Assembly (NCBI GenBank): GCA_025153445.1
Contig: JANZNS010000005.1
Coordinates: forward strand, 1 to 64,000
From: Marinobacter sp. BGYM27
Lineage (GTDB): Bacteria; Pseudomonadota; Gammaproteobacteria; Pseudomonadales; Oleiphilaceae
Length of the DNA stretch: 64,000 nucleotides
Reading direction: 5' to 3'
A program made the translations under genes and the position numbers. A model generated the notes under the pieces. That model was not told the DNA's origin, made no database searches, and worked only from the letters and a program-made list of their open reading frames with translations. Positions 33,348 to 44,100 of this stretch are shown one piece after another. The first letter of the stretch is position 1. Each line of letters begins with the position of its first letter.

Positions 33348-34657
33348 TGCACGCCCTCCCCGTTGCGCCACTCATTGGGATACGACACCCTCAAGGCGTA
33401 GCCCAGACGACCTGCTGAATTGAGCAGCCGGTAAGTGGCTTGTTGCTGGTCGTATCGGGTGTTGATGTAGGCCTTGCGAGCAACGAAGACTTCGACCTTG
33501 GCATTGAGCAAGTCGAGCAACGAGCGTTTGCCGAGTTTGAACTGGGTGATATAGGCGGTTTCGGCCAGCGTGGAGGCGTCAACGCTTTGGGCCTCGATCT
33601 GCTCCTGTTGTTGCAATGCGTTGTAGGCGTTCCATGAAAACTGCGTGCCTTCAACCAGCTGCTGTTCGGTTGTGTTGCGAATCGCAAGCGCCTCGTTGTA
33701 GCGCCAGTTAGAGGTGCGGGCAAGCGCCTTGTCACGGCCGCCGCTGTAGAGGTCGTACTCCATTACCAGCATCACTCTGTAGTCCTCATCCCTTCCTTCA
33801 AAGCCTGCAATGTCGTGACCGGAAGTGGCGTAACCTTCAATGCTGAAGCGTGGATAGTAGCCGGATTGACTGGCCCGCACTTCTTCCTTGGCGGCACTGA
33901 TGTCCGAGATTGCAGCCTGTAGCTGGGGGTGCGTTTGCCGTGCCCAATCAATCGCCTGTTCCCGGGAATCAGGGAGCAGCGACGGATCGGTCACAGGATC
34001 GCGCAGATTGGCCGGTCGCTGGCCGACAAAGCGTTGGAAGGTTGCGGACAAATCGTTGTAATTGTTTCGAGCGGCTACCAGTGATGAACGGGCATTGGCC
34101 AGCCGGGCGCTCACCTGGGCAATATCGGCTTCATTGGCAAACCCGCGAGATGCCAGATTCTTCACGTCTTCCAGAATTTCCATGTGCCCTTGAACATGGC
34201 GCTCCGTCAGCTCAACCAGCTCTTCGGCCTTACGTACCTCCAGATAGATCTGGCAGACCTTGAGCGCCAGGTCTTCGGCAGCTGCGAGCAATTGTAACCG
34301 CTCGGAATCCGCTTCATATTCAAGTCGGCTGCTATTGGCGCGTGTGTCAAAGCCATTGAACAGCAGCTGGGAAACACTGAGGCTGACCTGATCGCGGGTC
34401 AGATCCTCATCGAGTAACTGACCGGAACTGTATTCTGTATGTTCGGGGCCCACTTCGGCCCGAACACTGACCTGAGGCAGGTATTCGGACGTGACAACCT
34501 CACGCTGCTCTTCGACCGATTTAAGGCGAGCAAACCGCTCTTGCAGCGTTGGGTAGCTGTCGATAGCTGACGCTACGGCCTCCTCAAGTGTGATGGCATT
34601 TGCCGGCACTGAAGCACAGCAGGCCAGCGCGACTATCAGCTTTTTCATGGCATTCAT
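33344..34657 (-). CDS. TolC-family outer membrane channel of the adhesin exporter
   Basis: 437 residues, signal peptide (cut after VPANA), then two TolC repeats. Motifs include ITLEEAVASAIDSYPTLQER, SLSVSQLLFNGFDTRA, GFANEADIAQVSARLANARS and a second-repeat run QFKLGKRSLLDLLNAKVEVF. Length and motifs match LapE/AggA-type channels of type I secretion systems. Forms the outer-membrane duct for the ABC exporter and membrane fusion protein encoded just upstream. Start ATG has AAGGAAG 11 bases upstream; MKK at 34648 is an alternative. Confidence 0.88.
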   Translation of the reverse strand: MNAMKKLIVALACCASVPANAITLEEAVASAIDSYPTLQERFARLKSVEEQREVVTSEYLPQVSVRAEVGPEHTEYSSGQLLDEDLTRDQVSLSVSQLLFNGFDTRANSSRLEYEADSERLQLLAAAEDLALKVCQIYLEVRKAEELVELTERHVQGHMEILEDVKNLASRGFANEADIAQVSARLANARSSLVAARNNYNDLSATFQRFVGQRPANLRDPVTDPSLLPDSREQAIDWARQTHPQLQAAISDISAAKEEVRASQSGYYPRFSIEGYATSGHDIAGFEGRDEDYRVMLVMEYDLYSGGRDKALARTSNWRYNEALAIRNTTEQQLVEGTQFSWNAYNALQQQEQIEAQSVDASTLAETAYITQFKLGKRSLLDLLNAKVEVFVARKAYINTRYDQQQATYRLLNSAGRLGYALRVSYPNEWRNGEGVQ

Positions 34658-34687
34658 GGTCGACCCGTCTTCCTTTTTCGTTATGTT

Positions 34688-35989
34688 CTAGGGCTCTCGC
34701 ATTGCCTGAGCACGTGCGCGTAACAAGGGTTTTAACCAGTACTCGAGAATCGTTTTTTTACCCGAAAGAATATCCACCTCTGCCTGCATACCCGGGATCA
34801 GCGGCTTGCCATTCCAATTTCCCTCACGCCAGCTATCGTCCAGGCCAGACACGTGGGCAATGAAATACGATTCGTTTTTGTCGTTTGTAAGGGCATCCGG
34901 GCTGATGTGTTCGACCTGGCCCTTGATTCCACCATAGACCACAAAATCGTAGGCGCTCAATTTGATGATCGCCTGATCGCCCTGGCGAACACGGGCGATA
35001 TCTTTTGGCGAAATGCGGGTTTCCACCAGCAACTGATCACCCTCCGGCACGATCTCCATAATGGTCTGACCGGGCTGGATAACGCCGCCGATAGACTCGG
35101 TTTCAATTGATTTGATAACACCGCTCATGCCGGCATAGAGTTTGGTTTGTTCGAGCTGACTGTTGAGCCCATTGAGCTGTTCGGAGTTGCGAGCCAGCTT
35201 TGCCTGGGTTTCAGCAAGATCTGATTGGGCCCGCGCGCGGAACTCATCCCGCAGTGACTGTTTCGCCTGAACCGCCTCGGTCACCATGGATTCAAGCTTG
35301 CCTTTTTCGATCTCGAGACCTGACACCTGGCCTTTCAGGCTGACTCTTTCACGCTGTAACTTCCGCAATTCGGATGCACTTAAAGCTCCTGATTTCACGG
35401 CGCCAGCCGTCAGTTCGATTTCCCGATCAAGTAAAGACAGTGAGTTGGCCAGGGTTTGGGTCTTTTTTGCGGCCTCGGTAAGATTACGGCGCTGCTGGAT
35501 GATTTTTTCATCAGCCCGCTTTATGCGCCCTGACAATTCATTGAGGTTGGCAAGATAACTATCCGCCTCGTTGCGTAGCGCTTCCACCGCGTCCAGTGCC
35601 AGAGGGTCCATATTCATCACCCCGCCTGATGACAAGGCGGCCAACTCCAGCAACAGTCGTTCACGACGCGCTTCCAGCGATTTTTGCTCGGCCAGCGCCT
35701 CGGAATAACTTGCCCTGGCTCGAGTCTCGTCGAGGGTGACCAGCAACTGCCCGGCAGTCACGGCTGAGCCTTCGCGAACATGCAGGGATCTCAGAACGCC
35801 GCCATCAAGACTCTGAACCAGTTGAACCGATGCAGACGGAACCAGCTTGCCATCGCCCAGGACAACCTCATCAACACTGGCAAATGCCGCCCAGGACACC
35901 ACAGCAATGACAAAACCGCTGATCAGCCAGATGATTTTCCGCGCCCGATAGGCTTTTCGAACCTGCTGATAGTAGCCTGACGTGCTCAC
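34688..35989 (-). CDS. HlyD/LapC-type membrane fusion protein
   Basis: 433 residues from a GTG that overlaps the exporter stop (GTGA). One N-terminal membrane helix (about 19-40), then a lipoyl-like half motif DGKLVPSASVQLVQSLDGGV, a long coiled coil (about 95-290) and a beta-barrel with SIGGVIQPGQTIMEIVPEGD, ARVRQGDQAIIKLSAYDF and closing ISGKKTILEYWLKPL-like end (seen as LSGKKTILEYWLKP). Typical of adaptors that connect the inner-membrane ABC exporter to a TolC channel. Works with the neighbouring genes to export the adhesin. Confidence 0.9.
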   Translation of the reverse strand: MSTSGYYQQVRKAYRARKIIWLISGFVIAVVSWAAFASVDEVVLGDGKLVPSASVQLVQSLDGGVLRSLHVREGSAVTAGQLLVTLDETRARASYSEALAEQKSLEARRERLLLELAALSSGGVMNMDPLALDAVEALRNEADSYLANLNELSGRIKRADEKIIQQRRNLTEAAKKTQTLANSLSLLDREIELTAGAVKSGALSASELRKLQRERVSLKGQVSGLEIEKGKLESMVTEAVQAKQSLRDEFRARAQSDLAETQAKLARNSEQLNGLNSQLEQTKLYAGMSGVIKSIETESIGGVIQPGQTIMEIVPEGDQLLVETRISPKDIARVRQGDQAIIKLSAYDFVVYGGIKGQVEHISPDALTNDKNESYFIAHVSGLDDSWREGNWNGKPLIPGMQAEVDILSGKKTILEYWLKPLLRARAQAMREP

Positions 35990-38166
35990 GGCTGGGCCTC
36001 CCTGGAGCGCACCGTAACCTGACGTCTTACCGGTGACGTTTGCTTGATCGTTGAGCGTTTCTCAAATGCCTCCCGGGATTGGTCCACGATTATCTTGCCC
36101 TTTTCCATCACCAGTACCCTGTGACATAACGGCAGCAGGCCCGGACGATGGGTGGCAAAGATGAAGCCCTGATGCGGTGGCAATGCCGCGAGCGTGCTGA
36201 TGACACGCTGCTGCATCACATCATCCATAGCGTTGGTGGGCTCATCCAGCATCAGCCACAGGGGCTTGACCACCATTGCCCGAGCCAATGCGATCAACTG
36301 TCTCTGGCCGCCAGATAGCGCCTGGCCGCCCTCACCGACCGGCGATTGCAGGCCATTGCCAAGCTGGGCGAGAAACTGGTCCATGCCCAGGCTGACGATC
36401 AATGCCCGCAGGCTGTCCTCATCAGTCACCGGCTGGCCGCGGGTTATGTTTTCAAGCACTGTGCCCCAGTTCAGCTGGGGGCTTTGAGGCAACCACCCCA
36501 TCTGCTGTCGAATATGAGCCAGCGGCCAGCGATTGCGCTCCACATCATCGTAGTAAAGCAGGCCACGGCTGGCGTCATATTGCCCGGCCAACATCGATAG
36601 CAGGGTTGATTTGCCGGAGCCACAAGCACCAAGCACCGCTATGCGTTCGCCAGGCTTGATCGTGAGATTGATGTTATCAAGTGCCGGCTCATTCTGATCC
36701 GGGTAACTGAAGCTCAGATCCTGAGTCTTGATGGCACCGGCAAAGGTCAGTTCCGAGAAGGTGTGCTGCTGGTTCTCCTGTTCCAGGGCCATGATGGTGT
36801 CGAGGCCGGCAACAGCCGTTTTGGTTTGGGTATAGCGCAACAGCAGCACCGCAATCTGACCTATCGACTGGGACGCACGGCCGCTGAGCATCGTGATCGC
36901 AATCAATCCCCCCATACTGAGCAAGCCTTCGCTGATGCGCCCCACCCCGATTATCAGTAGCCCGACCGTCACCATGTATTGAGTGAACACCATCAGGTGT
37001 GACAAGCGGGTGGATACGCCTCTGGAACCGATGCCCTGATCAGCGAGTTCGCCTACCATCTGTTGCCAGCGGCGGGTCATCAGCGATTCCTGATTGGTTT
37101 GTTTAACTTCCGGCAGCATCTGCAGGGTTTCGATTAACTGGGCCTGACGTTGGGATGACAGGCGGCCGGATTCTGCAATCGATCGGGATAACTTGGGACG
37201 GGCAATCAGGGCGGCGGTCACCAGAACGGTCAGCGCGACCAACGGCACCAGCACAATGGGGCCGCCCAGCCAGCCAATAAGGGCGAGGAACATCAATGTA
37301 AACGGCAGGTCCACCAGCGCCACTAAAGTCGCCGATGTCAGGAACTCCCGAACGCTGTCGACTTCCTGCAATTGCCGGGCGAATGCACCGGTGGATTTCG
37401 GCCGCTGCGACAGCTTCATTCCCAGCACTTTGGTATACAACTCGCCGGAAACGGAGACATCAATTCGCCGGCCGGCCATATCGGTGATCTCGGAACGGGC
37501 ATTGCGCAGCAGCCAATCAAAAATCAATGCAATCACAACGCCGGAGGCAAGCACCATCAGCGTGTCCATGGCCTGATTGGGCACAATACGGTCGTACACA
37601 TTCATGGTGAACAGCGGCACCAACAAGGCCAACAGATTGACCATCAATGAGGCAAACAGCAGATCCCGATACCAGGGACGGGCCTGCCACAGCGCCTGCA
37701 TAAGCCAATGCTGCTGTTTACGCGGCATTAACGATTCTGATCGCGAGTCCGACATGGCCGGCGCAAACACCACAAATCCGTCCCGGGGCAAACTCGCGAG
37801 AGCGATTCGATGCTCGGTGTCTGGTTCCTTCTCGCCCAGCATGAGCGCCGTTACATGCTCGCCGGTAACGGCAGTTACGAGCGTAAGCTGCCCCCTATAC
37901 TCCAGCACAAAGGGTAAGAGGTTTTTGTCATCTCTGAGGCGCGCAGGCTCAAGCGTCAGGCCATAGGCTTTTGCCACAGCAACAACTTCAGGGCATTGCA
38001 GCGGATCGAGCGACAGGCTGGCGCTCTCCTCCAGCGGCAAAAGCACACTGCCTGGCAATGCTGGCCGATGAAAGTGAACCCGCAGGTATTCAAAAGCCGC
38101 ACGCCATTGATCGGCAATGCGGTTCATGGCTGTATTCCCTGAATCAACGGCATTGGAGGTCGCCAT
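35986..38166 (-). CDS. Type I secretion ABC exporter (LapB-like)
   Basis: 726 residues. N-terminal C39-like domain (about 40-140) lacks a catalytic Cys, as usual for RTX exporters. Six membrane helices (about 175-455), then a nucleotide-binding domain with Walker A GACGSGKST, signature LSGGQRQLIALARA and Walker B WLMLDEPTNAMDD. It starts three bases after the adhesin stop codon, so exporter and substrate are made from one transcript. Belongs to the group that exports large repeat adhesins with C-terminal RTX signals. Confidence 0.9.
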   Translation of the reverse strand: MATSNAVDSGNTAMNRIADQWRAAFEYLRVHFHRPALPGSVLLPLEESASLSLDPLQCPEVVAVAKAYGLTLEPARLRDDKNLLPFVLEYRGQLTLVTAVTGEHVTALMLGEKEPDTEHRIALASLPRDGFVVFAPAMSDSRSESLMPRKQQHWLMQALWQARPWYRDLLFASLMVNLLALLVPLFTMNVYDRIVPNQAMDTLMVLASGVVIALIFDWLLRNARSEITDMAGRRIDVSVSGELYTKVLGMKLSQRPKSTGAFARQLQEVDSVREFLTSATLVALVDLPFTLMFLALIGWLGGPIVLVPLVALTVLVTAALIARPKLSRSIAESGRLSSQRQAQLIETLQMLPEVKQTNQESLMTRRWQQMVGELADQGIGSRGVSTRLSHLMVFTQYMVTVGLLIIGVGRISEGLLSMGGLIAITMLSGRASQSIGQIAVLLLRYTQTKTAVAGLDTIMALEQENQQHTFSELTFAGAIKTQDLSFSYPDQNEPALDNINLTIKPGERIAVLGACGSGKSTLLSMLAGQYDASRGLLYYDDVERNRWPLAHIRQQMGWLPQSPQLNWGTVLENITRGQPVTDEDSLRALIVSLGMDQFLAQLGNGLQSPVGEGGQALSGGQRQLIALARAMVVKPLWLMLDEPTNAMDDVMQQRVISTLAALPPHQGFIFATHRPGLLPLCHRVLVMEKGKIIVDQSREAFEKRSTIKQTSPVRRQVTVRSREAQP

Positions 38167-38169
38167 GGA

Positions 38170-41100
38170 TCAGCTACCCGTCATCAGGGTTTGGTCATCG
38201 ATCATTCTTTGCAGAATATCGGCATCGGAAACGCTTGAAGCATCTGCACCATAAAGAACGTCCCTGGAGACACCAACCAACTCAATTTGCTGCACGGTGC
38301 CGTTGCCGTCGCCCAGGTCAATGGAAAGCGTTGTGGAACCGCCACTCTCGGAAAGGTCGACGATGGCATCGAAGTCGGTACCGGTTGTAAAGCCGGTCGC
38401 CAGATCCGATAAATCAATGCTGTCGGTATCTGCCACCGAAAAGTCGGTTATCTGATCCAAGGCCGGTGAGCCTGATGACCCGGTGTCGGACGCACGGAAA
38501 AGGAACTGATCTGCCCCGGTACCACCTGACAAGGTGTCATTTCCGCTGCCACCAACAATTAACTCTGGAATACCGTCTTTACCCCCAAGCATATTGTCGC
38601 CCGGGGTTTGTACTTCTATATCAATGCTGGAAGCCGGGCCGCTGACGGTTTGGACATCCAAGGTGGAGCGACCTTGTACCGACAAGGTGTAGTCGTCAGC
38701 TGTGGCGCCCGTCAGCGACAACCCGGGCAGTTGACCTTCGGAAACAATCCAGTCACTGCCGGAGCGGGTTCCCTCGCTGAGCGACACCCCATCGGGCACC
38801 CCCGAAATCAAGACGTCACGTGTCTCGGTCGCTGCGGGATTCACCGGTGTCAGCGTTATCCCAAGCGGCACGGTGTCTTCACCGGACAGGATATACTGAT
38901 GCTCAATATCCACGATGGGTGGCGTGGGAACCGGCGCTATAGTGACAGAGATAGACTGGGTGACAGCGTCTGCCGCAGACGTTGAGTCCGTCACAGTTGC
39001 GCCGTTGACGATCGCACTGTCTTCCGAGCCGACAGAAATATCAATATCGAGGTTGCCGAAGGCATTATCTGCCGCGACCAGTTCAAGGGTGGCCAGTTGC
39101 GCCAGTGTTGTGGTGACAACGGCAACCAGCGTTGTGCCCTGCATCTGGAATACCGCCGTTTGACCGTCCGGTGAACGAATACCCACAAGGCCCGCTGCTG
39201 CTGTAGCGTCAGAGGTGTCTTTCACCGATATGGCGACAACCAGTGTTTCATTCGGATTTACTGCTTCCTCGGTCTGGGCGTATACACCGATGTTGATGGT
39301 TTCGCCTTCATTGACAAACACATCAGCGGAATCCCGTGTGAACGCGGCGCCATCGGCAATCGGGTTTACGCCAACAGTGAAATCAGCCCGGCTGATCACC
39401 ACTTCCTGCGTCGACTGCTCCATCGAGATGGATTCAAGCGTCAGTTCAATATCGCCGGAAAAATCCCGGGGCGGACGCAAAACCAGATTCCCTAACTGGC
39501 TCGGCAGGAACGTCCAGACCGTTGCGCCTGCGCCATCGGAGCCGCTTTCTTCAAGCTGCACCAGGCCGCTTCCGGTATCCGCGAACAAAATAGCGCCCTC
39601 GGGAACCCCTCGCAGTTGCATGGTGAGGGACTCGGAACCATCGTTATCAATATCATCCACCGCGAGTCCGGTGAGCGCGATATCGGTGTCCTCGTCACCA
39701 GTCTGATTGATCGCCGTTACCGGGGCTTCATCTGTCACGGCTCGAATCTCAAAAACCGCACTTCCCGGTAAGGTGGATGTCACTGAATTGCTTAAACCCG
39801 ATGCTGTAATGCCGGTCGTTAAGTCTGTCACGGTTACTTCAAAATCAAGGGTAACCGAACCGTGTTTGTTCTCTGGCGGGACATAAAATATCTCACCAAT
39901 TCTTGTTGGGTCGTTAAGGGTGTAGCCACCACTGCCATCGTCAACGAGCAGGTTTGAGGGGTCGAGGAAGCTCCCCTCGATGGGGCCGATAAAGTGGAGC
40001 GAGTCGATGGTTTCAATGCCTTCATTCGCGGCCGTGCTGCGGTCATTAAGCAAAGCATCCAGATTTATATTCAGCCGTTGGGGCGTATCCTCGATGATTT
40101 GAAACGTCGGTGGCGTATTCAGATCGTCAACCACAGGCTGAATATCAATAGCCAGGGTTTCCTGGGTGACGTTGGTATCCCCCAGAGGATCAGTTGATAC
40201 TTTGTTGACGATCATGGACGTCGTGCCGGCGAAGTCTTCATCGATGCCTACAATCTGCAGGCTACCGAGGCTGGCGTCGGTAAACAGGTATTCCAGCGGC
40301 GTGGTGCCATCATCGGCATAGCGGATCAGCACGTCGGCGCCCGTGATACTGCCTCCATAAGGTACCGCCCCGGCATCTATCCGGAAGCTGACAACATCGT
40401 TGGCGTCGCCTGCTGCATTGGTATTAAGATGCCCCGTTGTGTCGACCGTCTGGCCTTCCTGACCGTCAATAATGGAGTTGGTAACGGCCAGGTCGCTGAC
40501 CGCTTGGGCATTGCCGCCGTTACCCGGCGCCTGGAAATCGACGAGCAGCGTATTGGAGATAATGTCCGCGTCGTCTCCTGAATCAATTACCCGTGCACTG
40601 ACGATGATCTCAACCGGGCCGCTCGTAGCGTGGTCGCTCGCGATTGTGACGCCAGCAAGCAGTGCAGAAGCACTATCAACCGCCGAATCAGACGTTAAGC
40701 CGGTTGCCGGAATAAGCCAGTTGCCCTGCCCGTCATTGATCGCGCCGTTTGGATGCGATACATACCAGCCGGACGCCTCTGGCATTGTCAGCGCGATGTA
40801 ATCCAGATATTCGGATCCATCAATATCCTCTTCAACGAACGTTGCAGCGGCGCCATTGAGTGTAATGGGCGAACCATCGGCAGATACCTGTGTTGCCGGA
40901 TCCGTTTCAATGCGGGTAATGCCGTCATCTTCGGTGTCATCCACGATAGCGGTGACATCGATGTGCAAACTACCGCTCACGTTTTTGACTGCAGTATCAC
41001 CAAGACCTGAGGTATCGGTGATTTCATAGATCACGCTTATATCCAGATCTTCACCGCTGTCTTCCGGTGGCGTTACAGTCAAACGTTTGGATTCAGCAAG

Positions 41101-44100
41101 GTCTTTGAGCGTGAGGCTCCTGGTTGCGGCAAAGTCCTGCAGATTCAGGCCTGACGCCGGCACCGTCACTACCGCCCCGTCAAACATCAGCACTGCGCCG
41201 GCAGGCAGGGGTTCGATGATGATGTCTGTTATCGTTTCTGAGCCATCCACATCTGGAAGGTCAGCCAGCAATGTGAGTTCTATCGCGGAATCTTCGGCGC
41301 CGACACTTTCAGTCTGCAAACCATCGGTGGTATCGACTTGAGGGTTGATCGTCACATCCACGACCAGATCAAACTCGCCACTGTCGCCATCGGGTTCGAC
41401 GTTGAACTGTTGTAACTCGAATCTCAACTGACCGCTGTAATCGGCGGGTGGTTTAACGTAGATGGCACCCAGTTCATCTGCCGTCAGGGAGTAAGTTGGC
41501 TTGTCGTTGTATTCGCCTGTCACCTTCAGTTCCAGAAGGTTGCCAGATGCATCCACCAACTGGGCGCCGTCCGGCAAATCCCTCAGTACGAAGTCGAATA
41601 TTTCCGAACCGTCGTCATCGTTAGTGCCTACCGAGAAATTCAGTGGAATGAGTTCGTCTTCGTCATAGGTCGCGGTGATATTGGTGCCGTCGAAAGACCA
41701 TGCCCCATCCACGCCCGGCCCAATTGCCGGTGAATCGACTACCCCTTGCAGCTCCACAATGACAGTTCGCTCGGGCGACTCAGCCTCTTCGGTCGTTGGC
41801 GCAATACCGTCAGCAGCACTTTCTGTGGAAATGGCCTTAACCTTGATCTCAAAGTTGCCATCAATGGAACTGATGTCTTCCTTGGGTTTCAGGAACGCGG
41901 CATTACTGGCGACCAGGCTATCAGCCACACGATAAACACCGGTGCTCACCAGCCCGATCTCATTGCCGCTGGCATCGACAACCATCCAGCCTTCCGGAAC
42001 GGTCAACTGATAGCTCAGTGTCTCCGAGCCGTCTGTGTCGGTAAGACCACCTAGAACCATACTGTCGATATCGATCAACTGGTCTTCAAGCGAAAACACA
42101 TTGGCGGTGGCCAGAGTGGGCGTATCCGCGACCGGGGCCACATTCAAGGTCACAGTTTCAGTGATTTCAGCGGTATCGCCGGTCGAGGTTTCTTTTGAAA
42201 TGGCGACGATATCGAAGGTTCGCTGGCCGGCAAAATTGGCATCCGGCGTGATGCCCAACGCCGCAAGCTCGGCACTGTTCAGAACATCGCCATTGCTGAT
42301 CGTTCTGCCGGAGGTTTTTAGCGTGATGTCTGTTGCTATATTTTCGATCCGGTAACTGAGTGCTTCGGACCCATCCGTATCGACCAGGTCGGCATCCAGA
42401 CTCAAAGCAGGCGGTGTGCCGTCTTCATCCATGTTGTAATCGAACACGGTGGCGGCAGCCCAAACCGGTGCATCGACAACAGGCGTCACGCTGACGTCAA
42501 AGTTATCGGTCTGGGTCCTTTGTCCGTCATCCGCGTCTATGATCATGGTGACATTGAAATCAACCTGCGCGGTGGGGTCTGAACTGTTTGCTGCGGGCGT
42601 GAACACAAGGTTGCCATTGGGCTGAACTTCACCTGTTGCCGCATTAACCAGTTTTAGATTGGCGCCCGACAAAACCGGATTACCGCTGCCGTCGGTAGGC
42701 AAGGTCACGCCATCAAGCGAGAGCGTTCCGCCTTGCAGTGCTCCTGCATCGAAGGCTATTGATCGCACGCTTTCATTGTCATCAAGATCGCCGGGGTACG
42801 CCCGCAGTGTCAGTGAAAGCGGCGTATCTTCAGGCATCACCAGCGGGCTGATTTCAATGGCACCCAGCTCGTCACTCACATTCAGGTCGAGGGTGTTTGT
42901 CACGGTATCCCCGTCACCATCGGTCACCTGAAAATTAAAGCTGTCAGAAAACGTTGCGTTGAATGATGGTTGGGTCTGGATCAGTACATTGCCATCGGCT
43001 TCGATGGTCGCCATGCCGTATGGCTGTCCGCCGTTCTCCAGCGTGATGACAATCGGGTCTTTGGCGGAATTGAAGGTATAGTTTGTGCCGTCATAGGTGA
43101 TCTGTGTCAGTTCTGCGCCGTCTGCCCCGCTCCGCCCGTCTGCCAGCAGGTTGGTGCTGCGGCTGTTGCCTTCCGTCAGGTTCAGCGTCTGATCGGCCGT
43201 AACAGGCACATCATCAGTAACGTTCACTTCCAGAGTCCGCGTGTTGGATGTGTCGCCGTCGGCATCGTTGGCGGACACATCAAACTCAATCGTGAGAACA
43301 TCCTCACCCGGGTCGGGGTGCTCTATGGGTGCGCTCTGAATAAACTCCGTCGTGCCATCAAGCCCGATCCGCAGTCGGAACACTTCCTCACTGCCGTTGG
43401 TAGCAACCCACCAGCCGTCCGATGTCGGCGATCCGGCGAGAGTAACGGCCGAACCCTGAGAGTTGACTCCGGTCGTCATCGAAACGTTGTAACCAACCAG
43501 CGCATCGCTACCGATAGCGCCAGAGGCCTGACCATTATCGGTCGCCTGTCCTCCAAGCGTGCCGGCTTCGTCCACATTGAGCGGAGACAGGCCGGCAAAC
43601 ACCGGGTCACGACCATCTGCGATATCGACCGACGCACTGAGCAGGGTTTCCGTGCCATCCGAATCGGTAAAGGTGACCGGTACATTGAGCGTGATCGTGT
43701 CGCTGGTGATGTGATCAATGGCCGCCAGTACGCTAACGGTCACAGGCACGTTCTGAGTGGCTCCCGCGCCGATATTGATGGTGTCCGGCAAGCGCAGATC
43801 CAGAGCAACCGTACCCTCCGCATCAATTGCCTGCCAGCGCACATCCGATATGCGCTGCCACGTTAACGGCTCACCGTTGCGCTCAATGGTTGCGGCACTT
43901 GCATCGGAAACGGTGCCACCCTCCACCAAATCAAAGCTGGCGGCGGTAACCGGATCTTGTGTGGCGGTCAGCGAGAAGTTGCCGCTCGCAGAAGACGGCA
44001 CACTCTGATTGCCAGTGGCTGGAGGTGCTTCACTCAAACTGATTGAGGGTGCAGAACCATTGGCTGCAGCGCCGTCGGTAATCGAAACGGTGATAGCCGA

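Noticed and set aside
42970-43866. 298-codon open frame antisense to the adhesin
   Set aside because: Long GC-rich repeat genes create open antisense frames; the adhesin frame has clear domains and an operon context, this one has neither.
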